From an uncultured Clostridium sp. (GTDB lineage: Bacteria > Bacillota > Clostridia > Lachnospirales > Lachnospiraceae): 32,842 bases of DNA. The stretch covers positions 1 to 32,842 of the forward strand of contig CAMNRM010000055.1 in the NCBI GenBank assembly GCA_946553025.1, written 5' to 3'. The position numbers and the translations under genes are program-made. The notes beneath the pieces were generated by a model that was not told where the DNA came from, searched no databases, and worked only from the letters and a program-made list of their open reading frames with translations. Shown here piece after piece: positions 18,211 through 26,480 of the stretch. Within the stretch, counting starts at the first letter, position 1; every line of letters starts with the position of its first letter.

Positions 18211-20832
18211 ATGGATAAATACGGATATCGATTAAAGAAAAATACGACAGAGCCAAAAGCAGAAAAACGCTACCATAAAACGGATTTGATGCAGATGACC
18301 ACCTTCCAGCTTCGGGAAATTTGCCGGAGGGAGAAGTTGATTCAGGGGATAATTGACCCGATGGACAAGGAAGAACTGGTTCGTGTGATTCTTCGCTTTC
18401 GCGGGGCGGATGAGTATTTTTTCATTCAAAGACCGGACGAGGCTGGCTGGGAGGCGGTGGAGCGGGTGTTTCGGGAAAGCCGCCTGCTGGAGAAGGATAA
18501 CCTGTCTTTGCGCTGCAGTTCAAAGATTACGGTGTATGAGGGCCTGGCGGTTGGTTTTTACGATGGGCTGGTGCTGCCTTATAACAGAGAACTTGCAGGA
18601 ACGAATGCCTTTATCGTGGGCGGAGATGGGCGTTTGTGTGCCATTATGAATGTAATGCCCCGGGAAGGAAACGCCGATGTTCTCTACCTGACCATGGAAG
18701 CGGGGATGAACTGCCGGGAATCGGAAATGAAGAATTACAGTCTGTACTGTATGGGGCGGCGGGAATCGGAACTGCTGTATCAGATTTACAGGGAAAGGCG
18801 GGATTTTCTGCCCCAATATCTTAAGGTCTTTCGGGTGCTGCTTTTGGACTTCGAGGTGAGAAAACCGATTTCCCTGTCACTGCCCATAGCTATGGATTTT
18901 GGGACATCGAATACTACGGCGGGAGTGTTTTTGGACAGGCGGTATTTTGAACAGATGGGGCTTAAGGACGGCGAACGCGGTCTGTGCTGCGACCAGGTGA
19001 ATTATGCGCTCTTTTATGATTCTTCGCATTATTTTCAGGAAACAACGCTTTTTCCCAGTGCGGTTGGGGTGAAGAGTCTGGGCGGCGGGGAGCCGGAATT
19101 GCTGTTCGGGTACGATGCGGTACGCCTGGCAAATAACAGTTATATCGACGAGGGTTTTTGTGTGTTTTATGATATTAAGCGTTGGATTGGAGATGAAAAT
19201 AAGCTAGAGGAAATCAGCGATCAGGAAGGGCACCGGAGCTGGCTATCTCGTAAAGATTTATTAAAGGCGTATTTTATCCATGTAATCCAGGCGGTCTGTA
19301 ATCGTTTTAAATGTCAGGCAGACGCGGTACATATTTCCTGTCCGGTGAAGCAGAAGGCACAGTTTAGCCGGCTGTTTGCAGAGGTTTTACCGGAGTGTGC
19401 AGTGGAGGAAAAGGACAGGATTGATGAAGGGGTTTCGGTTCTTTATCACACGATTTCCGGGATGATGAAAAAGGGAAGTATCGAAGAAGGAAGGGAGTAC
19501 CGTGCCTTGATTTTAGACTGCGGGGGAGGAACGACGGATCTGTGTTCGTGCAGTTTTCGGATCTGGGACAAGCGGGCGTCCTATCGGGTGGAAATCAATA
19601 TGGCCTATGAAAACGGCGATACGGATTTTGGCGGGAATAACCTGACTTACCGGGTAATGCAGCTTTTAAAAGTTGCCATTGTCCATCGTCTGTATCCGTC
19701 GGCAGTAAAGCCGGAAAAGGAGATTTTAGCCGGATATGATCGGGATGTATTCCGCTTTGTGGACCAGTATGGGGCTGGGGCGCTGTACCGGGAATTAGAG
19801 GAAGAGTATGAAAAGGCGGAAGCTTATCTGCCCACCCGTTTTCGGCGTTTTGAACAGCAGAGCAGGTCGGCGTATTATCAGGTAAAGAATAATTTTTATT
19901 TTTTGTTTTCTCTGGCGGAAATGGTGAAAAAGGAATTTTATGATTATGCAGGAACACTCCGGGTGGCACTTTCCTCCCAGGCGATCGAGGAAAATGCCGT
20001 TACCTGGCTGGCGGCGGATAAGTGGAAGCTGTCCGTTTATGAAAAGGAAAAGCTGACTATGGTGAAGGAATTTCCGACCATATACATCAGTATTTATGAA
20101 CTGGAACTGCTGCTGAAGGCGGATATTTACGGTGTGGTTTCCCGGTTTATGGGGAAGATGTATGAGGATGGGGTGCTGGAGGATTATTCGCTGATTAAGC
20201 TGACGGGGCAGTCCTGCAAGATTGATTTATTTCGGGAAGCATTAAAGGAATTTGTTCCGGGAAGAACGATTCAGTTTGGACGAAAAGGCGGAGATTTGCG
20301 CAGGGAATCCGAACTGAAAATGACCTGTGTGGACGGCGCGGTGAATTATTTAAAAGATAAAAAATATGGGTTTGCCGATGTAAATATTGTGCCTGGAGAA
20401 CCAGCCCTTCCGTATCGGATTACGGCCTATACACACCATGGAGAAGAAGTCGTGCTGATTCACTGTCTGAAACGAAATATTCCAAGCGGAATGATTTCCC
20501 GGAATATGGAGGACTTGACGCTGAAGCTGTATCTGAAAGATTTGGAGGGAAAAGAGCGGTATCAGTATAGCTGTCACAGTAAACTTACGGACTTTGAAGA
20601 AAAGCTGTATGAGGAGATTTATGAACGCTATGGGGAACACATCCGCCAGGCCGATACCGATGATATAGCCGAGCAGGAAGTAAGGTTTTTTATCTGGGCA
20701 AGGCCGGAGGACTGGGGATTTTCGGTTGTGCCGCTTTACCGCAGAAACCGGAGGCTGTACCTGGGGAAGGAAGAGCAGTTTAGCTTTGAAAATGATGGAT
20801 GGACACAGAACTTTTTTGATGGGATGAAGTAG
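18211..20832 (+). CDS. Hsp70-like actin-fold ATPase with SAP-like N-terminus
   Basis: This 873-residue protein has the phosphate-1 loop of the Hsp70/actin superfamily (MDFGTSNTTAGVF, 228-240). It also has the phosphate-2 motif LDCGGGTTDL (435-444), the GDTDFGGNNL box (469-478) and an adenosine-binding-like LTGQSCKIDLF later on. The substrate-binding half of DnaK is not recognisable; instead the C-terminus is unique. Residues about 26-64 look like a small SAP/Rho-N-type helix-turn-helix (LMQMTTFQLREICRREKLI), and residues 65-220 are another unknown domain. The length and lack of a DnaK-type lid argue against a general chaperone. Placed at the end of the toxin island, it may fold, hold or remodel effectors or the sheath. 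CGGAGG lies 7 nt before the start. The gene is markedly less AT-rich than the LRR genes before it. Confidence 0.75.
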   Translation: MDKYGYRLKKNTTEPKAEKRYHKTDLMQMTTFQLREICRREKLIQGIIDPMDKEELVRVILRFRGADEYFFIQRPDEAGWEAVERVFRESRLLEKDNLSLRCSSKITVYEGLAVGFYDGLVLPYNRELAGTNAFIVGGDGRLCAIMNVMPREGNADVLYLTMEAGMNCRESEMKNYSLYCMGRRESELLYQIYRERRDFLPQYLKVFRVLLLDFEVRKPISLSLPIAMDFGTSNTTAGVFLDRRYFEQMGLKDGERGLCCDQVNYALFYDSSHYFQETTLFPSAVGVKSLGGGEPELLFGYDAVRLANNSYIDEGFCVFYDIKRWIGDENKLEEISDQEGHRSWLSRKDLLKAYFIHVIQAVCNRFKCQADAVHISCPVKQKAQFSRLFAEVLPECAVEEKDRIDEGVSVLYHTISGMMKKGSIEEGREYRALILDCGGGTTDLCSCSFRIWDKRASYRVEINMAYENGDTDFGGNNLTYRVMQLLKVAIVHRLYPSAVKPEKEILAGYDRDVFRFVDQYGAGALYRELEEEYEKAEAYLPTRFRRFEQQSRSAYYQVKNNFYFLFSLAEMVKKEFYDYAGTLRVALSSQAIEENAVTWLAADKWKLSVYEKEKLTMVKEFPTIYISIYELELLLKADIYGVVSRFMGKMYEDGVLEDYSLIKLTGQSCKIDLFREALKEFVPGRTIQFGRKGGDLRRESELKMTCVDGAVNYLKDKKYGFADVNIVPGEPALPYRITAYTHHGEEVVLIHCLKRNIPSGMISRNMEDLTLKLYLKDLEGKERYQYSCHSKLTDFEEKLYEEIYERYGEHIRQADTDDIAEQEVRFFIWARPEDWGFSVVPLYRRNRRLYLGKEEQFSFENDGWTQNFFDGMK

Positions 20833-20871
20833 GGATGTAAAAAAGATGGTGGAAGTGAAGAAATGGGAAAT

Positions 20872-20910
20872 GGAAAATGTGAATGGGAAATGTGAATGGG
20901 ACATGAGAAG
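20872..20910 (+). repeat. Three imperfect 13-bp tandem repeats in the gap before the next gene
   Basis: Units at 20872-20884, 20885-20897 and 20898-20910 share the pattern GGGAAATGTGAAT with a few changes. They lie in the purine-rich gap between the Hsp70-like gene and the next gene. They look like slippage products; no function is evident. Confidence 0.6.
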
Positions 20911-20945
20911 TAAGAAATAAGAAATAGAAAACAGGAGGAATGGGG

Positions 20946-21824
20946 ATGAACGTTTTACAGAACAGCTATCCCAGGTTTGTGAAAAACAGGATTTTGAAAA
21001 AAGAAATGCTGGAGGCACTCAGGGATTATTCTTTTGCTTGTGCGCAGTTAGAATATCAGAATTATGGACAGGGAATTCTTTGCGGCTGCGATGTAAGTGT
21101 GGAAGAAAAGCAGTTGGTCGTGGGGAAAGGGATGATAAAATGTGGTTCATGGATTGGAGTTTTGACGGAAGAACTGGCTGTACCTTATGGCCCGGCGGCG
21201 CAGATGCAGTACTTGAAGCTTTTGGTGAGCGAAAGGGAAGATTCTCTGGATGAGGTAGTTTATCGTATTGCGTTGGTTCTTGATACAAAAGAAGTAAGTA
21301 AGGGAAAAAAAGAGAGAAATTTGGGACAAAAAGAGGAAAATGCAGAGAAAAAAGAAGGAGATGCGGGACAAGAAGAGGAAAATACAGGGATAAATGTGGG
21401 AAACGAGATAGAGATTTGCCGATTTTATCTGCGGGATGGGGCAAGGCTTCGGGGAGAGTATAAGGATTTTGCGGATAGGATGACGGAATATGATACGATT
21501 AACCGGATTTATGCGGATTGGGGAGCGCTGCGGGGGCAATCGCTTGATCCGTCGATTACAGGGAAGTTTGCAGAAATTTTGATAAAGAGCAGGGAAAGCC
21601 AGGCCGAGGATTTTTCTTTCGCCTGCCTGTGCCTGAATCAGAACGGCGCAGTGCCGCGGGAGATTATTCGGGGGTATCTTGCAAGGAAACTGGGAAGGCA
21701 GGTGGCGGAGGATGCCGGAAATCAGGAACTTTTCCAGATGATGTGCCAGGTGGTAAGCGGAATGGATGGCGGGATGGGAAGTGAGGCGGTAAGGAGAGAG
21801 AGGAAGAGGATTTGGGTGGAATAG
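20946..21824 (+). CDS. Unknown protein, possible tail/baseplate-related
   Basis: This 292-residue protein is of unknown family. The ATG at 20946 is chosen because AGGAGG (20933-20938) is 7 nt away; the ATG at 20940 is too close. The N-terminal half contains YGQGILCGCDVSVEEKQLVV and KGMIKCGSWIGVL. This glycine-spaced strand pattern is seen in some phage tail and baseplate proteins, where a repeated G-x-V-x-x-G unit precedes the attachment part. A lysine/glutamate-rich insertion (about residues 115-150) is built from a duplicated 23-bp DNA unit. The C-terminal third is helical. It follows the Hsp70-like gene and may work with it. The tail resemblance is weak and could be chance. Confidence 0.55.
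   Translation: MNVLQNSYPRFVKNRILKKEMLEALRDYSFACAQLEYQNYGQGILCGCDVSVEEKQLVVGKGMIKCGSWIGVLTEELAVPYGPAAQMQYLKLLVSEREDSLDEVVYRIALVLDTKEVSKGKKERNLGQKEENAEKKEGDAGQEEENTGINVGNEIEICRFYLRDGARLRGEYKDFADRMTEYDTINRIYADWGALRGQSLDPSITGKFAEILIKSRESQAEDFSFACLCLNQNGAVPREIIRGYLARKLGRQVAEDAGNQELFQMMCQVVSGMDGGMGSEAVRRERKRIWVE
21323..21387 (+). repeat. Duplicated 23-bp unit encoding a Lys/Glu-rich linker
   Basis: Copies at 21323-21345 and 21365-21387 (GGGACAAAAAGAGG and GGGACAAGAAGAGG at their starts) differ at only two bases and are 42 bp apart, so the reading frame is kept. They encode GQKEEN and GQEEEN units in a charged, probably disordered linker. The linker length is likely variable between strains. Confidence 0.7.
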
Positions 21825-21844
21825 AGGGGAATTATTACTAATAC

Positions 21845-21912
21845 CGGCAAAAAAATAAAACAAATGTAGATTACTATTGATGTTTTTGCCGATACTGTGT
21901 ATACTATACATG
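21845..21912 (+). promoter_or_regulatory. Sigma-A promoter of the Fic gene with nested dyads
   Basis: The -35 TTGATG (21877-21882) and -10 TATACT (21900-21905) are separated by 17 nt. A 9-bp inverted repeat (CGGCAAAAA at 21845-21853, TTTTTGCCG at 21883-21891) flanks the -35, with its right arm inside the spacer. A near-perfect 11-bp palindrome GTATACTATAC (21899-21909) covers the -10. The position suggests an operator, perhaps for the HTH part of the Fic protein itself. The promoter is visible in the sequence; autoregulation is inference. Confidence 0.7.
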
Positions 21913-21985
21913 ATAGAGGTAACCTATTTTTTGTTAAGCTGTACAGAAGAAAAGCAAATGATTAAGTATTTAGAAGGGAAGGACG

Positions 21986-22876
21986 ATGCAATATCTTTCA
22001 GTAACAGAAGTGGCAAAAAAATGGAATATATCCGAGCGCAGCGTGAGGAATTACTGTACCCAGAACAGGATTTCGGGCGCGTTCCTTTCTGGGAAAACCT
22101 GGAATATACCGGAAAATGCAGAAAAGCCGGAGCGTTCCAATAAAAGAAAAGAGCAGTCGGTTGCTTTACTGGATATTTTACAAAGAGAAAAAACAAATCG
22201 ATATTCCGGCGGGATTTATCATAAAACCCAGATTGAATTGACCTATAATTCTAATCATATGGAAGGAAGCCGTTTGACTCATGAACAGACCAGATACATT
22301 TTTGAAACAAATACGATTGGAGTAGAAAAGGAAGTGCTGAATATTGATGATATCATTGAAACGGCAAATCACTTTCGCTGTATTGATTTGATTATTGATC
22401 GAGCCAAGGCTGCATTATCGGAAAAGTATATAAAAGAACTTCATTTTATGTTAAAATCAGGAACCAGTGATTCCAGAAAAGACTGGTTTGCGGTAGGGGA
22501 TTATAAAAGAATGCCGAATGAAGTGGGGGGAATGCAGACCGTCCTTCCCGAAGAAGTGCATGATAAGATGAAAGCGCTTTTGGTAGAGTATAATGCCAAG
22601 GAGGATAAAACGTTGGAGGAAATTTTGGATTTCCATGTAAAATTTGAGCGTATCCATGCATTTCAGGACGGTAATGGGCGGGTTGGCAGGCTGATTATGT
22701 TTAAAGAATGCCTGAAATATGGAATTGTACCATTTATTATTTATGATTATTTAAAGATGTTTTACTATCGCGGAATAAAGGAATGGGATCGTGAAAAGGG
22801 ATATTTAACCGATACCTGTTTGGCGGCACAGGATCAGTATAAAGCTTATCTTGATTATTTTAAAATTCTGTATTAG
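21986..22876 (+). CDS. Fic-family AMP-transferase-like protein with N-terminal HTH
   Basis: This 296-residue protein has a Fic core with the complete motif HAFQDGNGRVGR (224-235), including the catalytic H224 and the phosphate-binding GNGR. An inhibitory helix motif S-x-x-x-E-G (SNHMEG, 89-94) lies N-terminal to the core, placing it among the class II, self-inhibited Fic proteins. Residues 1-45 form a MerR/excisionase-like helix-turn-helix (YLSVTEVAKKWNISERSVRN followed by a SGKTWNIP wing). Such proteins attach AMP or another nucleotide to a hydroxyl side chain of a target, and the HTH suggests binding to its own promoter. GGGAAGG precedes the ATG. The target is unknown. It is the first gene of a small + strand group and has its own promoter. 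Confidence 0.85.
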   Translation: MQYLSVTEVAKKWNISERSVRNYCTQNRISGAFLSGKTWNIPENAEKPERSNKRKEQSVALLDILQREKTNRYSGGIYHKTQIELTYNSNHMEGSRLTHEQTRYIFETNTIGVEKEVLNIDDIIETANHFRCIDLIIDRAKAALSEKYIKELHFMLKSGTSDSRKDWFAVGDYKRMPNEVGGMQTVLPEEVHDKMKALLVEYNAKEDKTLEEILDFHVKFERIHAFQDGNGRVGRLIMFKECLKYGIVPFIIYDYLKMFYYRGIKEWDREKGYLTDTCLAAQDQYKAYLDYFKILY

Positions 22877-22918
22877 GGGAGCAAGGGGCAGAAATGGAAG
22901 GGGAAGGGAGAGGAAAGC

Positions 22919-23815
22919 ATGTTTAAAAAATTAGTTGCCGTGGAACCGGTAAATTTAACACAAAAAGCACAGAAGGAACTGGAACAGTATGCCGAAAAAG
23001 TTCTTTTTTATGAGGATATACCGAAAAATGAGGAGGAAATCATAAAAAGAATCGGCGATGCAGACGGGGTTCTGGTCAGCTATACTTCACCGATTGGGAG
23101 AAATGTTTTAGAAAGCTGTCCTAATGTGCGCTATGTGGGGATGTGCTGCAGCCTGTATTCGGAGTCCAGCGCCAATGTGGATATTGCCTGTGCCAGGGAG
23201 CGCGGGATTCAGGTTTTAGGTATACGGGACTATGGCGATCGGGGGGTTGTGGAGTATGTGCTGTATCAGTTGGTGCGGATTCTCCACGGATTTGATTTTC
23301 CTGTGTGGCGGGAGGAACCGCTGGAACTGACCGGGCTTAAGGTTGGAATCGTGGGAATGGGAGTATCCGGCGGCATGGTGGCGGATGCTCTGCAGATGAT
23401 GGGGGCAGAGATTTCCTATTACAGCAGGACAAGAAAACCTGAAAGGGAAGCGGCCGGGATGCAGTATTTTCCGCTGAATGAATTGCTTGTTCAAAGCGAG
23501 GCAGTGATTACCTGTTTAAATAAAAATGTTATTCTGCTTCACGAAGAACAGTTTCATTGTCTTGGAAATAAGAAGATTTTAATGAATACATCCATCGGTA
23601 CGGCTTCCGACACGACGGCTCTGGCAAAGTGGCTGGAATGTGAAGACAATCTCTATTGCTGTGATACGGAGGCAGCTATCGGCGATCCGACCGGTGCATT
23701 AATTCAGCGAAAGAATGTGATCTGTATGCGGGTTTCCGTGGGCAGAACAAAACAAGCGTTTGCGCTGCTGAGCAGGAAAGTGTTGGAGAATATTCGATCT
23801 TACTTAGAAAGTTAG
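22919..23815 (+). CDS. 2-hydroxyacid dehydrogenase-like protein lacking canonical catalytic residues
   Basis: This 298-residue protein has the fold of D-isomer-specific 2-hydroxyacid dehydrogenases. An N-terminal substrate domain contains VLVSYTSPIGRNVLESCPNV, and a Rossmann domain carries G-x-G-x-x-G (VGIVGMGVSGGM, Gly146, 148 and 151). The catalytic arginine normally found in the N-T-x-R-G box is an isoleucine here (NTSIGTASD, Ile226). The usual histidine of the TPHIAG-like box is also missing: the segment reads MRVSVGR. A glutamate in the middle box may remain (CDTEAAIGDP). The protein may therefore bind NAD(P) without normal oxidoreductase activity or use other residues. It precedes guanine deaminase by 14 bp and is probably co-transcribed with it. 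The substrate is unknown. Confidence 0.75.
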   Translation: MFKKLVAVEPVNLTQKAQKELEQYAEKVLFYEDIPKNEEEIIKRIGDADGVLVSYTSPIGRNVLESCPNVRYVGMCCSLYSESSANVDIACARERGIQVLGIRDYGDRGVVEYVLYQLVRILHGFDFPVWREEPLELTGLKVGIVGMGVSGGMVADALQMMGAEISYYSRTRKPEREAAGMQYFPLNELLVQSEAVITCLNKNVILLHEEQFHCLGNKKILMNTSIGTASDTTALAKWLECEDNLYCCDTEAAIGDPTGALIQRKNVICMRVSVGRTKQAFALLSRKVLENIRSYLES

Positions 23816-23829
23816 GAGGGATTTTTAGG

Positions 23830-25095
23830 ATGAGTAAACCATTTTTCATCTGCCGCGGCAATATTATTTATGCCGGGGACAGGAATCATTTAACCGTGCA
23901 TGAGGACAGCTATCTTGTTGTGAAGGACGGCATCGTGGAAGGGATTTATCCGGTTTTGCCGGAGCAGTATGTCTCGCTTGAAGTAAAGGATTACGGGCGG
24001 GGGCTGATTATTCCGGCATTTACGGATCTGCACGTCCATGCGCCGCAGTATGTACAGCGGGGAATTGGAATGGATGTACTGCTTTCCGACTGGCTGAACC
24101 AGTATACCTTCCCCCAGGAGGCACGGTTTGCGGATATGGAGTATGCAAAGAATGTCTATGATGCTTTTGTGGACGATCTGATCCGCCAGGGGACGTTTCA
24201 CGCGGCGATCTTTGCAACCATTCACCGCGAAGCCACGGATTATCTTTTTGCCAGACTGGAGGAAAAGGGCTTATATGCCTTTGTGGGAAAGGTCAATATG
24301 GATGTTCATTCACCGGACTGTCTGTGTGAAACGACGGAAGGATCTCTGCGGGAAACCCAGCGTTTCCTGGAAAGCCACACATCCTGTACGACGGTTAAGC
24401 CCATCCTTACGCCCCGCTTTGCCCCGACCTGCAGCCGGGAACTGATGCACGGGCTTGGGAAGCTTTCGCGGGAATTTCACTGCGGTTTACATACGCATCT
24501 GGTGGAGTCTAAATGGGAGGCGGCAGAAGCATTGCGGCTGTTCCCGGAGTGCAGGTCGGATGCGGAAATCTATGAGCAGGCAGGGCTTTTGGAAAACGGG
24601 CCGTCCATCTTTGCCCATGTGATTTTTCCGTCGAAAGAGGATGTTCGGATTTTAAAGAAATATCATGGGGTGAGTGTGCATTGCCCGGATGCCACGACGA
24701 ATATTATTGCCGGAATTATGCCGACAGCCGCTTTGCAGGATCAGGATTTGGCGATTGCCCTGGGCAGTGATGTGGGCGGCGGGCACCAGCTTGCTATCTA
24801 TCGTCAGATTTCCCGTGCGGTGCAGATGTCGAAACTTAAGGGATTTTATGAACCGGAAAATAACCGTGCGATTAGCTTTGCCCATGCGTTTTATCTGGCA
24901 ACGAAGGCTGGCGGAAGCGTGTTTGGCAATGTCGGTTCGCTGGAGAAGGGTTATCGCTTTAATGCGCTGGTAATTGAGTCCATGGAGGATAAGGGCCTGA
25001 CCTTGTCCCCGGAAGAGAGGCTGGAGCGCTTCTGCTATACCGGAGATGACAGAAATATTGTGGCAAGGTATTTGTCGGGGGTGGCCGTGGAGTAG
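23830..25095 (+). CDS. guaD: Guanine deaminase (amidohydrolase family)
   Basis: This 421-residue metal-dependent amidohydrolase should convert guanine to xanthine and ammonia in the cytoplasm. The zinc ligands are visible as H68-x-H70 (DLHVHAPQY), HTHLVES with H221 and H223, FAHVIF with H263, and LGSDVGGG with D314. The guanine-specific PRFAPTCS motif (195-202) and HCPDATTNI (284-292) separate it from cytosine deaminases and chlorohydrolases. The length is in the normal range for bacterial guanine deaminases. It lies downstream of the atypical dehydrogenase, separated by 14 bp with GGAGG before the start, and is followed by a hairpin terminator. No purine transporter or xanthine dehydrogenase is in the window, so the pathway link is only partial. 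Confidence 0.85.
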   Translation: MSKPFFICRGNIIYAGDRNHLTVHEDSYLVVKDGIVEGIYPVLPEQYVSLEVKDYGRGLIIPAFTDLHVHAPQYVQRGIGMDVLLSDWLNQYTFPQEARFADMEYAKNVYDAFVDDLIRQGTFHAAIFATIHREATDYLFARLEEKGLYAFVGKVNMDVHSPDCLCETTEGSLRETQRFLESHTSCTTVKPILTPRFAPTCSRELMHGLGKLSREFHCGLHTHLVESKWEAAEALRLFPECRSDAEIYEQAGLLENGPSIFAHVIFPSKEDVRILKKYHGVSVHCPDATTNIIAGIMPTAALQDQDLAIALGSDVGGGHQLAIYRQISRAVQMSKLKGFYEPENNRAISFAHAFYLATKAGGSVFGNVGSLEKGYRFNALVIESMEDKGLTLSPEERLERFCYTGDDRNIVARYLSGVAVE

Positions 25096-25144
25096 GAAAA
25101 CAGGGCTGAAAAATTTTGCTCGTTATGGTATATTAGGATTAAAG

Positions 25145-25172
25145 AAAGCACCTGCTTGGACAGGTGCTTTTT
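25145..25172 (+). terminator. Rho-independent terminator after guaD
   Basis: A perfect 10-bp stem, AAAGCACCTG (25145-25154) with CAGGTGCTTT (25161-25170) and loop CTTGGA, is followed by two further T residues. The A-rich left side gives T residues on the other strand, so it can also stop transcripts of the convergent LacI-type gene. Confidence 0.85.
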
Positions 25173-25222
25173 CGTCTGCCTGGGGTACAGCTACTGAACC
25201 GAATCTTACAGTCCTTAATGTA

Positions 25223-26209
25223 CTAACATTTGCTGGTCGTTTCTTTTTCAATTAATGTGGCAGGTACCATGCTTTCACAGGGAATATAGTTTTCCAGTGC
25301 CTGAATTGCAAGCTGTGCCATCAGGGAAATATTCTGGTCAACGGAAGTAATGGGCTGGATGGCATGGTTGGATATCGGAGAGTTGTCATACCCGATAAGT
25401 TCTATGGTTTTTGGAAGCTCTATTTTATTTTTAATACATTGCCGTTCAAAAAGACATGCAATATCATCATTAGAACAAAAAACTCCTATCTTTTTTTTCT
25501 TATATTTTTCTGCAATGTGCAAAACCAGTTTTTTCATGGATTCTGCGGCCTGGGGCATGTAGGTGTCTGTGAAATCATGTTCAATAAAACGCTCATAGCA
25601 CAGATTTCTCACTTCATATTCAAATCCCAGAATACGTTTAAAGGAAGGCCAGTCCTCCCGAAAATCATTATTAATATGGATGAATACTTCACATCCGTTG
25701 CGAATCAGAAGGTTTGCAGCAAGTTTTCCCCCGGTAAAATTATCATTATTGATTTGTTTAAACTTTCCGCCTGCCCGTTCTACGGAAATCACAGGAACAG
25801 GAAGCTGTTCAATTTCCTGAACCGACAGAAGATGGCTTAAAAGAATTAATCCTTTAATTCGGTAGGAAATAAGGTTTTGAATAAGTTTTAATTCTTCCTC
25901 CTTAGAATGATTGGAGGTGTAGATTATAAAATTATAACCTTTTTCTTTACCGCAGTGAATGAGCTGATTGAGGAGTTCCGTGTAGAAACTCAGATGCAGA
26001 TGCGGGAAAATAATCCCTACCAGGTTGGATTCTCCAGTCACCAGAATTCTTGCCAGGTTATCCTGCTGATAATTTAATTCTTTGATTGCTGTCTGAATTT
26101 TATCCTGTGTTTCCGGGGACAGCAGTTCGGGATGGTTGAAAAAACGGGAAACTGTAGTCAGGGAAACGCCGCTTTGCCGGGCAATATCGCCAATTTTAAC
26201 TTTATCCAT
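25223..26209 (-). CDS. LacI-family transcriptional repressor of the fructan/DFA operon
   Basis: This 328-residue regulator has a LacI-type helix-turn-helix at 4-25 (IGDIARQSGVSLTTVSRFFN). The periplasmic-binding-like core contains LVGIIFPHLHLSFYTELLNQ, a GLILLSH strand, IGVFCSNDDIACL and LIGYDNSPIS. It is transcribed divergently from the ABC/GH32/GH91 operon, and a palindromic operator overlaps the -35 of that operon. It therefore most likely represses the operon and releases DNA on binding a sugar or sugar phosphate. The ribosome binding site GTGAGGA lies before the ATG on the minus strand. The ligand cannot be read from the sequence; it is inferred to be the imported fructoside or its product. 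Confidence 0.85.
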   Translation of the reverse strand: MDKVKIGDIARQSGVSLTTVSRFFNHPELLSPETQDKIQTAIKELNYQQDNLARILVTGESNLVGIIFPHLHLSFYTELLNQLIHCGKEKGYNFIIYTSNHSKEEELKLIQNLISYRIKGLILLSHLLSVQEIEQLPVPVISVERAGGKFKQINNDNFTGGKLAANLLIRNGCEVFIHINNDFREDWPSFKRILGFEYEVRNLCYERFIEHDFTDTYMPQAAESMKKLVLHIAEKYKKKKIGVFCSNDDIACLFERQCIKNKIELPKTIELIGYDNSPISNHAIQPITSVDQNISLMAQLAIQALENYIPCESMVPATLIEKETTSKC

Positions 26210-26409
26210 GAAAAATCCTCACTTTATATTCAAGATATAGAGATTATAGCATAATAGAGAAAAAAATGAAAGAAAAATAAGTGAAAAAATTTTCATAAAA
26301 ATTTCATGGCAAAAAGAAAATACAAGAACATCTGGTAAACTTATGGGCACTTTACCTAAAAGCAAAGAAGAATTTTTGCGCGAAACAGCAAAATATAAAA
26401 AAATATATT

Positions 26410-26446
26410 GAAAACGTTTGACATTATAATTTTCATACAGTATAAT
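26410..26446 (+). promoter_or_regulatory. Consensus sigma-A promoter with overlapping LacI-type operator
   Basis: The -35 TTGACA (26418-26423), a 17-nt spacer and -10 TATAAT (26441-26446) are all exact consensus. The palindrome AAACGTTT (26412-26419) overlaps the start of the -35, so a bound repressor would block RNA polymerase. The left half TGAAAACG also resembles part of a catabolite-responsive (CcpA) element, but the right half fits poorly. The cognate LacI-type protein is the prime candidate to bind here. Confidence 0.85.
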
Positions 26447-26480
26447 GAGCCTATCATGAAAGAAAGGGGAAGAAAAACAA

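Noticed and set aside
20350-21018. 222-codon open frame on the minus strand
   Set aside because: Antisense to the well-supported Hsp70-like gene and its neighbour; composition follows the opposite strand and no start signal is seen.
21147-21911. 254-codon open frame on the minus strand
   Set aside because: Antisense to the gene at 20946 and to the Fic promoter; a proline/isoleucine-rich shadow of the Lys/Glu-rich linker.
25364-25840. 158-codon open frame on the + strand
   Set aside because: Antisense to the LacI-family gene, whose HTH and core motifs are clear.
26409-26423. CcpA catabolite-responsive element
   Set aside because: Only the left half fits the cre consensus; the right half mismatches, so it is treated as a LacI-type operator with a possible secondary CcpA role.
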